From Blastocatellia bacterium (lineage in GTDB: Bacteria > Acidobacteriota > Blastocatellia > Pyrinomonadales > Pyrinomonadaceae), in the NCBI GenBank assembly GCA_013695195.1, contig JACDAY010000097.1, positions 1 through 10,414 on the forward strand: DNA of 10,414 nucleotides, written 5' to 3'. Both the position numbers and the translations under genes were made by a program. Within the stretch, counting starts at the first letter, position 1. The number at the start of each line of letters is the position of its first letter. This document shows, in pieces, positions 1 through 4,483 of this stretch. The notes below the pieces were generated by a model. The model was not told the origin of the DNA. It made no database searches and saw only the letters and a program-made list of their open reading frames with translations.

Positions 1-673
1 TCAGATTCCGTTCCTTTACGGTTTCCGGACGTTTCGAACCGATCTCCGTCAACTTTGGGTATTTCTTGATCTCGATACGCCACCCCTGATCCTCCGTCAG
101 ATGCCAGTGAAAATAGTTAAATTTATACTGCGATATCAGATCGATGTACTTTTTGACAAAGGAAACGGGCATAAAATGACGACCGACATCGAGATGCATC
201 CCGCGGTAGGGGAAGCGGGGATAATCGTGGATTTCAGCTGATCTAACAGCAATACTGTTCGCAGAGATCTGTTGGAAGAGTTGACGCAGAGTCTGAATTG
301 CATAAAATCCAGCTGGCTCATCACCTGCAATTTGAATGAGCCCTGATTTAACAGACAGTCCATATTCTTCATTGTTGCGGTAATGGCCTGCCATATTTTC
401 GATTGTCAGGACTATTGCATTCTTTTTTTGTCTCTTGGTAGTAACAACAAGTTTAAAACCGAAATCACGTTCAAGGATGACGTTAAGAATCGTAGCTAAT
501 CTTTTTCCGGCCTCATTCGCCGCTACGATCTTGGTTTTTGAGTTGAGCTCGAATACGCCTGTTTGCGGGGTGACTCTACTCGGCTTCGGAATGATATTGA
601 TCTCATCCGATTGAGCAAAATTAACCGATGCGAGCATGAGAAAAAAGCTGGTGGAAAGTAAAAGGCGTTTCAT
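1..673 (-). CDS. Exported family GH20 beta-N-acetylhexosaminidase, N-terminal part (runs off the left edge)
   Basis: This gene starts with ATG at 673 and stays open to base 1, giving the first 224 residues. It begins with a signal peptide (MKRLLLSTSFFLMLASVNFAQ), so the enzyme is exported. Residues of about 25-150 match the GH20 N-terminal domain: an INIIPKPSRV start, an ELNSKTKI strand, and GFYAIQTLRQLF. The catalytic TIM barrel then opens with DYPRFPYRGMHLDVGRHFMP, and YKFNYFHWHLTEDQGWR follows, which is diagnostic for GH20. Family members remove terminal GlcNAc or GalNAc from chitin oligosaccharides, peptidoglycan fragments or glycans by substrate-assisted catalysis. The catalytic Asp-Glu pair would lie beyond the window, so activity cannot be judged. 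The gene lies downstream of rluD in the same direction, but a repeat-filled gap of about 200 bases separates them, so it may have its own promoter. No clear Shine-Dalgarno precedes the ATG; the signal peptide decides the start. Confidence 0.93.
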   Translation of the reverse strand, partial: MKRLLLSTSFFLMLASVNFAQSDEINIIPKPSRVTPQTGVFELNSKTKIVAANEAGKRLATILNVILERDFGFKLVVTTKRQKKNAIVLTIENMAGHYRNNEEYGLSVKSGLIQIAGDEPAGFYAIQTLRQLFQQISANSIAVRSAEIHDYPRFPYRGMHLDVGRHFMPVSFVKKYIDLISQYKFNYFHWHLTEDQGWRIEIKKYPKLTEIGSKRPETVKERNL

Positions 674-694
674 ATTTTTTGTTCAAATTCTTCT

Positions 695-721
695 GACTGG
701 AACGCACGCGTTCTCGCGTGC
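695..721 (+). repeat. GACTGGA-headed hairpin repeat, copy 1
   Basis: GACTGGAAC is followed by a perfect 7-bp stem, GCACGCG / CGCGTGC, with a TTCT loop. The same head and layout recur at 7511-7537 (plus) and 7602-7628 (minus). Compared with those copies, the stem carries a C-G pair where they have G-C, so the change is compensated on both arms. The copy lies in the gap between the GH20 start and the end of rluD and runs directly into the next repeat. Confidence 0.75.
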
Positions 722-723
722 AA

Positions 724-757
724 GGCAGAAACACGACCCGTAGGGAGTGTGTTCTTC
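724..757 (+). repeat. GGCAGAAACACGACC dispersed repeat, copy A
   Basis: The element begins GGCAGAAACACGACCCGTAG and ends GGAGTGTGTTCTTC. It matches the copy at 2752-2785 (minus) at all but one of 34 positions. It forms an inverted pair with copy B (831-863), about 74 bases away. AGAAACAC can fold on GTGTGTTCT with one bulged base, enclosing a CC-NGTA-GG tip. The variable base of the family falls in that tip. Confidence 0.8.
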
Positions 758-830
758 GACCGTAAGTCTACAAGAAAGGTCGTTGCCACTCGATTTCAAG
801 TGTATTCGGTTAAAACCTATTTTTTGACAA

Positions 831-863
831 GGTTACACACTCCCTACCGGTCGTGTTTCCGCC
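831..863 (-). repeat. GGCAGAAACACGACC dispersed repeat, copy B (inverted partner of copy A)
   Basis: Read on the minus strand this is GGCGGAAACACGACCGGTAG, then GGAGTGTGT and AACC. It differs from copy A at two of the first 29 positions. It begins 8 bases after the rluD stop codon. Together, A and B form a MITE-like unit of about 140 bases with terminal inverted repeats. The AT-rich spacer between them (764-830) has no recognisable gene. The paired arms could also act as a transcription barrier between rluD and the GH20 gene. Confidence 0.8.
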
Positions 864-871
864 TGATACGC

Positions 872-1867
872 TTAGCTAATTATATCCAAAAACCGCGTCA
901 ATTCATCCGGCAACGGCTGTACAAAATTCTTTCGGTCATTTGTTTTCGGATGCGTAAACGACAATTTCTCAGCGTGCAAAAAGAATCTTTTCAGCGACCT
1001 GACCGCATTGCGGGTATTTGTATCGTTTACCGTGTTATCGCGCCCTTCGTTATATATTTCATCGCCGACCACCGGGAAATTTATCGACGCAAGATGTACA
1101 CGGATCTGGTGCGTACGGCCGGTTTTTATCTCGACATCGAGCAGCGTAAATTTATCGAATCGCTTCCTGACTTTCCACAGCGAAAGAGCGTTTCGGCCGT
1201 AATTTGCGATCTTCATACGCAGGCGGTTGTGCTTGTTGCGGCCGATCGGCGCGTCAATCTTTCCGGAATTGTCGAGCGGTGCTCCGTGCACCAGGGCGAC
1301 ATAGCTCTTATAAACTTCGCGTTCTCGAAATTGATAGGAAAGCGCTTCGTGAATTTCGTCGTTTTTTGCGACAACGATCAAACCGGAAGTGTCTTTATCA
1401 AGGCGATGCACAATTCCCACACGCAATTCTGAAAGCTGATCGCTGATCGCTGATTGCTCAAAGTTGAAATGAAACGCTATCGCATTTGCCAGCGTTCCGC
1501 TTTGCACGCCGGCTCCGGGATGAACGATCATTCGCGCCGGTTTGTTTATAACGGCTAGATATTCGTCCTCGTATACAATATCGAGCGGGATATTTTCAGG
1601 CTCGAATTTGGCGGCCGCAAGCTCGGTCAATTCTACTTCGATCTCTTCGTTTTCGTGAAGCTTATAGGAAGATTTAACCTGCTTTTCATTCACCAAAGCA
1701 TCGCCGTCGGTAATAAGAAGCTGAATGCGCGAGCGCGACCAGCCATCGATCTTTTCGGCGAGAAACGCATCCAGACGCTTTCCGATGTCGGATTCGGCGA
1801 CCGTAAAATTTAGAATTGGGGTTTCGTCCGGCACTTCCGGCATTGAAGAAATGTTAGCTGTGCTCAA
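872..1867 (-). CDS. rluD: 23S rRNA pseudouridine synthase, RluD/YlyB family
   Basis: The 331-residue protein isomerises uridines to pseudouridine in RNA, probably in helix 69 of 23S rRNA if it is a true RluD. Residues of about 25-85 form an S4 RNA-binding domain (GKRLDAFLAEKI, SRSRIQLLITDGDALVN). The catalytic domain carries IVYEDEYLAVINKPARMIVHPG near 97-118, the signature HRLDKDTSGLIVVAKN at 154-169 with catalytic Asp157, and GRTHQIRVHL further on. The start is TTG at 1867: it overlaps the lgt stop as TTGA and has an AAGGA site 6 bases upstream, whereas the next ATG (1843) has no such site. Stop-start overlap suggests translational coupling to lgt. A run of 7-base repeats codes for part of the segment just before the catalytic motif. 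Family membership is certain; the exact target (RluD rather than RluC or another paralogue) is inferred. Confidence 0.93.
   Translation of the reverse strand: MSTANISSMPEVPDETPILNFTVAESDIGKRLDAFLAEKIDGWSRSRIQLLITDGDALVNEKQVKSSYKLHENEEIEVELTELAAAKFEPENIPLDIVYEDEYLAVINKPARMIVHPGAGVQSGTLANAIAFHFNFEQSAISDQLSELRVGIVHRLDKDTSGLIVVAKNDEIHEALSYQFREREVYKSYVALVHGAPLDNSGKIDAPIGRNKHNRLRMKIANYGRNALSLWKVRKRFDKFTLLDVEIKTGRTHQIRVHLASINFPVVGDEIYNEGRDNTVNDTNTRNAVRSLKRFFLHAEKLSFTHPKTNDRKNFVQPLPDELTRFLDIIS
1435..1455. repeat. Three-unit heptamer repeat inside rluD
   Basis: Two exact GCTGATC units and one GCTGATT unit follow one another with a period of 7. On the coding strand they read as AATCAGC/GATCAGC units and encode roughly SAISDQL, at residues 139-145 of RluD, between the AFHFN segment and the catalytic HRLD motif. 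Three heptamers make 21 bases, so the reading frame is kept. Confidence 0.7.
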
Positions 1868-2664
1868 GTAAGTTCCTTTTTAACCGAACGCAGACGCAAA
1901 ACCATAAATACAACCGCACCAAGCGCGACGAACAGGCTGATTATCTGTGATGTCGACAGGCCCGTCATCGTCGTCAAGCCAAAAAGATCGCCGCGCGGGT
2001 CGTCGCGGAAAAATTCGATAGTGAATCTGACGAGAGCGTAGATTATAGCGTACGCAACCAAAACCTGCCCGTCGAATTTTTTATGCCGATGCAGATAAAT
2101 TAAAAGGCCGAAAACTAGCAGCATAGTGATCGATTCATAAAGCTGCGTCGGGTGCAGATAGAGATCGCCGCCGTCCGGGCCGTAAACCGGGACGCCGGTA
2201 TAATCGTGCCCGGCATCGGAAAAATGTACGCCCCAGGGCAAATCTGTATGCTTTCCCCAACAGCAGCCGGCGGCAAAACAGCCTTGGCGCCCAAATGCCT
2301 GCCCTAGCGCGAGGCCAGGAGCAAATGCGTCGGCAACTTTAAAGAATGGCAGCTTGTAAAAACGTATCAGAATAACAACCGCGAGAAAACCACCGAGAAA
2401 ACCGCCGTAATAAACACCGCCGGAACGCAGAAAATCGAGCGAAAACACCTGCACGTTGTCCTCGACCAGAAACATCAAAAGCTTCGACCCGATCAAGCCG
2501 CCGATCAGCGTCCAAAGCCCGAGATCGTAAATCCGTTCGCGCGGCAACCCGTCTCGCGCGCCCAAACGTGAGGCAACAAAAAGTGCGAGCAGCATCCCCA
2601 CGGCGAGAAATATACCGTAGGTCGTGATGGGAAAATCGCCGATTCGGAAAAGTTCTGGGTACAT
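1864..2664 (-). CDS. lgt: Phosphatidylglycerol--prolipoprotein diacylglyceryl transferase
   Basis: This 266-residue inner-membrane enzyme transfers diacylglycerol from phosphatidylglycerol to the lipobox cysteine of prolipoproteins, the first step of lipoprotein maturation. It opens in the usual way (MYPELFRIGDFPITTYGIFL) and has about seven hydrophobic segments. The core motif is GRQGCFAAGCCWGK (125-138), followed by HPTQLYE (171-177) and a late EFFRDDPRG (217-225). Arg126 matches the essential arginine of the family. From memory of E. coli Lgt, two notable positions differ: the region of His103 reads VYYGG here, and the Asn after GRLG is a Cys. This GCF..GCCWG form occurs in other phyla, so I expect it to work. 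The ATG has only a weak AGG in front. The gene overlaps rluD by 4 bases and follows lspA, whose product acts next in the pathway. Confidence 0.96.
   Translation of the reverse strand: MYPELFRIGDFPITTYGIFLAVGMLLALFVASRLGARDGLPRERIYDLGLWTLIGGLIGSKLLMFLVEDNVQVFSLDFLRSGGVYYGGFLGGFLAVVILIRFYKLPFFKVADAFAPGLALGQAFGRQGCFAAGCCWGKHTDLPWGVHFSDAGHDYTGVPVYGPDGGDLYLHPTQLYESITMLLVFGLLIYLHRHKKFDGQVLVAYAIIYALVRFTIEFFRDDPRGDLFGLTTMTGLSTSQIISLFVALGAVVFMVLRLRSVKKELT
1873..1880 (-). promoter_or_regulatory. Shine-Dalgarno site that decides the TTG start of rluD
   Basis: On the minus strand AAAAGGAA lies just before CTTACTTG. The AAGGA core is 6 bases from the TTG at 1867, inside the end of lgt. This is the strongest ribosome-binding site among the minus-strand genes here and supports the TTG start over the downstream ATG. 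Confidence 0.6.
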
Positions 2665-2710
2665 CCTGGGTTAGTTGTTCACGGCAAAAATTTAGTTGTA
2701 AACCGTTATT

Positions 2711-2738
2711 TCAGAACCGCGATAGCGACCGGGTTCTT
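2711..2738 (+). repeat. TCAGAACCGCGA dispersed repeat, copy 1
   Basis: TCAGAACCGCGA is followed by TAGCGACCGGGTTCTT. The element matches 7415-7446 with one mismatch and a 4-base gap. Its ends (AGAACC / GGTTCT) pair as a 6-bp stem. It lies between lspA and lgt and faces the GGCAGAAAC repeat at 2751-2785, so the 101-base gap holds a head-to-head pair of repeats. Confidence 0.7.
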
Positions 2739-2750
2739 TGTCAGACGGTT

Positions 2751-2785
2751 GGAAGAACACACTCCCTACAGGTCGTGTTTCTGCC
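2751..2785 (-). repeat. GGCAGAAACACGACC dispersed repeat, copy C, overlapping the end of lspA
   Basis: On the minus strand the element reads GGCAGAAACACGACCTGTAG and then GGAGTGTGTTCTTCC. It matches copy A at 33 of 34 positions. Its first 20 bases are the final codons of lspA, and its TAG is the lspA stop codon. Confidence 0.85.
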
Positions 2786-3287
2786 CTTTTTCTTCTGCGA
2801 GCTTCTTTTTGTTAAAAAACAGGTCGATCAGCATCAATCCCGCCCCGAAGCAGATGGCGGCGTCGGCTACGTTAAATGTCGGATAATGCCAGCTTCCAAA
2901 CTGAACGTCAATAAAATCGACAACAAAACCAAGACGCATTCTGTCGGTTACGTTTCCCACGATTCCAGCGAGCAGCAACGCGAGTGCGCCCAAAATCCGG
3001 TCGTCGCTTCGCGGAGTACGCCAGAAAAAATACAGCACGAATGTCGCGGCAATGAAAGCAACAGCCGACAGACCCCAGCGGCCAGCATCGCCCTGATCGT
3101 CCAGCATGCTGAAAGCGACGCCGGTATTTTGCGCGTACGCAAAGTTCAAAAAGCCGGGAATTACCGAAATGTCATCGCCGAAACGCAGCCGCCGGACCGC
3201 CCAGGCCTTTGTAACCTGATCGATCATAAACACCCCGCCGGCGATGGCGAGGTAACCTATTTTCCAAAAAAAGTCTTTCTTATTCAT
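2766..3287 (-). CDS. lspA: Lipoprotein signal peptidase (signal peptidase II)
   Basis: This 173-residue inner-membrane aspartyl protease cleaves the signal peptide from diacylglyceryl-modified prolipoproteins, directly after the Lgt step. Four hydrophobic segments are visible. Family motifs appear in order: IDQVTKAW (22-29), AQNTGVAFSML (52-62), GNVTDR (111-116), VVDFIDVQ (122-129) and FNVADAAI (138-145). Asp124 and Asp142 are the expected catalytic pair. I chose the ATG at 3287 (MNKKDFFWK); an in-frame TTG at 3302 would add five residues, and neither has a convincing ribosome-binding site. The last residues, GQKHDL, and the stop codon are encoded by a dispersed repeat, so the native C-terminus may have been replaced; this tail lies after the last membrane segment and should be harmless. 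The usual neighbour ileS is upstream, but two extra genes intervene. Confidence 0.95.
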   Translation of the reverse strand: MNKKDFFWKIGYLAIAGGVFMIDQVTKAWAVRRLRFGDDISVIPGFLNFAYAQNTGVAFSMLDDQGDAGRWGLSAVAFIAATFVLYFFWRTPRSDDRILGALALLLAGIVGNVTDRMRLGFVVDFIDVQFGSWHYPTFNVADAAICFGAGLMLIDLFFNKKKLAEEKGQKHDL

Positions 3288-3331
3288 TACGTCGTATGGC
3301 AAAACCCGTGTATGCTAGCTCGGCCATTGAA

Positions 3332-3366
3332 ATTCAAAATCCAAAATCCGCAATCCAAAATTGGAG
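3332..3366. repeat. Heptamer repeat between the nucleotidyltransferase gene and lspA
   Basis: Successive 7-base units read ATTCAAA, ATCCAAA, ATCCGCA, ATCCAAA and then a diverged ATTGGAG. The register is exact over four units. The repeat fills part of the 111 bases ahead of lspA. It resembles the short tandemly repeated heptamers known from cyanobacteria, though no relationship is shown. Confidence 0.65.
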
Positions 3367-3394
3367 CACCTTTGCTACCCCGCGGGTTTCTGCC
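3363..3394 (-). repeat. GGCAGAAACCCGCGG element just after the nucleotidyltransferase stop
   Basis: On the minus strand GGCAGAAACCCGCGGGG, then TAGCAAAGGTGCTCC, begins 4 bases after the TAA stop at 3399. It shares the GGCAGAAAC start and a GTAG core with the elements at 724-757 and 2751-2785, and the CAGAA...GTAGC layout with 7415-7446. Beyond those shared blocks it is diverged, so family membership is tentative. CCCGCGGG is a perfect 8-base palindrome. Confidence 0.4.
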
Positions 3395-3398
3395 TTTT

Positions 3399-4034
3399 TT
3401 ACTCATCGACCCGATTTTCCGCCGCTGGGACGACCGAATGCTGCAGCTCGATAAACTTCTCCCGAACGAAAGGATTCAGCTTGTCGGCAAAACTCTCGCC
3501 CAAGCCTTTTAACTTAATCAATTCCTGTACATCGGCAAGATCCTTCAATCTGTCACCTGCCGTCATTCCCGACGCTAATTTTAATTCGATCAGCTTTTCA
3601 AGTGAGATAGTTTTCACACCATCGATAATTACGGCAAACTCCGAAGGATAAGGAAATTTTATTGGCTTTGGCAAGCCATCGCCGGGAAACTCGCCGGATG
3701 TTAGGATCTCGACGGGAATGTTTTCCTCCGTGGTCCGGAATTTTCTATTCGCTCCTTTGAAGGCCGGCCGGTAACCTAATCCAACAAGTGTCTCTCTGAA
3801 TTTTTCCAATCCTTCGAGTGTTAGAAGCAGATCGATATCTTCGGTAAATCTCCTGTAACCATGTTGGTTCAGCGCAACAGCACCGATCACAACGTAATCG
3901 ATTTGATTGCGTTCCAAATCGCTGACAACTCGTTTAAGAGCATCATTTATCATGCCTTCTCCACGAAAAAATTTGAGGCCTTCGGCATAGGCAAGAGTGG
4001 GCGAGGACAAAACTGTTTGAAAATCAACCGCCAT
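3399..4034 (-). CDS. Nucleotidyltransferase-fold protein of unknown substrate
   Basis: The 211-residue product has the start of a minimal DNA polymerase-beta-type nucleotidyltransferase domain. ALKRVVSDLERNQIDYVVIG is followed by AVALNQHGYRRFTEDIDLLL, with the metal-binding Asp66 and Asp68 of the DxD motif. Later segments, VKTISLEKLIELKLASG and DRLKDLADVQELIKL, resemble the helical part of AbiEii/MNT-like nucleotidyltransferases, some of which are toxins or antitoxins. The classical GS pair of the first helix is degenerate (IGAVAL), so activity is uncertain. No partner toxin, antitoxin or HEPN gene is adjacent. The ATG at 4034 comes 3 bases after the previous stop, which suggests coupling. 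An internal ATG at 3953 (residue 28) is preceded by GGAGAAGGC, a better ribosome-binding site, and would give a 184-residue protein that keeps the whole domain. Confidence 0.8.
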   Translation of the reverse strand: MAVDFQTVLSSPTLAYAEGLKFFRGEGMINDALKRVVSDLERNQIDYVVIGAVALNQHGYRRFTEDIDLLLTLEGLEKFRETLVGLGYRPAFKGANRKFRTTEENIPVEILTSGEFPGDGLPKPIKFPYPSEFAVIIDGVKTISLEKLIELKLASGMTAGDRLKDLADVQELIKLKGLGESFADKLNPFVREKFIELQHSVVPAAENRVDE

Positions 4035-4037
4035 GAT

Positions 4038-4478
4038 CTATTCATTATATGGAAAAATCGCTTTCGGCGCGTTGTAAATGCTCGACCAGTCGAGCGCGCA
4101 TACGTCCGTACAGCCGAGAGCGCGTTTTACGACCTTCCATTTTCCACTTGTTTTCTTTAATAAAGCGAAGAAATTATTATCGAAAGCTCCCGAATCCACC
4201 GCGTCCCGGTACGGAGTATTGCGGTAATCGGGTCGGCGTCCGCTGCTCGACGTTTGTGGGCTGCCGCTGATGAATGCCCAGTTTCCCTGCACTTTGAAAT
4301 GATCGGCGTTAAAAACGATTTTTTGCTTTAACTCTTTTTCAACCGGCAAGCGCAGAGAATTGAGAATAGCCTTTCGCTCAACCGAACCTTTTTCGGGCGT
4401 ATAGGTGCGCTGGGCGAAGACATCGACGAGAGTGCAAGAGAAAATGAATATTAGAAAGATAGTGATTTTTCTGAACAT
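4038..4478 (-). CDS. Small secreted protein of unknown function
   Basis: The 146-residue protein begins with a clear signal peptide (MFRKITIFLIFIFSCTLVDVFA, cleavage probably before Gln23), which decides the start at 4478. Longer readings would extend back into ileS. The mature part opens ERKAILNSLRLPVEKELKQK, followed by FKVQGNWAFISGSPQ, FDNNFFALLKKTSGKWKVVKRALGCTDVC and an end near YNAPKAIFPYNE. I recall similar ERKAIL..LR...ELKQK / GKW.V...G.TDV proteins annotated only as hypothetical in several phyla. The pattern of a helix followed by GxWAF and GKWxV strands is reminiscent of small alpha+beta (NTF2/cystatin-like) folds, but this is a guess. Two Cys in GCTDVC could form a disulfide in the periplasm. 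The gene starts 5 bases after the ileS stop without a Shine-Dalgarno, suggesting coupled translation. Confidence 0.85.
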   Translation of the reverse strand: MFRKITIFLIFIFSCTLVDVFAQRTYTPEKGSVERKAILNSLRLPVEKELKQKIVFNADHFKVQGNWAFISGSPQTSSSGRRPDYRNTPYRDAVDSGAFDNNFFALLKKTSGKWKVVKRALGCTDVCALDWSSIYNAPKAIFPYNE

Positions 4479-4483
4479 ACATT

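Noticed and set aside
749..1432. Long open frame on the plus strand opposite rluD
   Set aside because: It is antisense to the conserved RluD catalytic domain, its translation has no recognisable motif, and its start lies in a dispersed repeat.
2775..3512. Plus-strand open frame across lspA and the following gap
   Set aside because: It is antisense to lspA, which has all family motifs, and it reads through repeats into the nucleotidyltransferase; no protein-like pattern.
3399..4034. Complete AbiE-type toxin-antitoxin system
   Set aside because: Only the nucleotidyltransferase-like protein is present; neighbours are a secreted protein and lspA, not an antitoxin or HEPN partner.
4081..4100. 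CTCGACCAGTCGAG palindrome
   Set aside because: It lies inside the secreted-protein coding sequence, has a 2-base loop and no second copy; likely chance.
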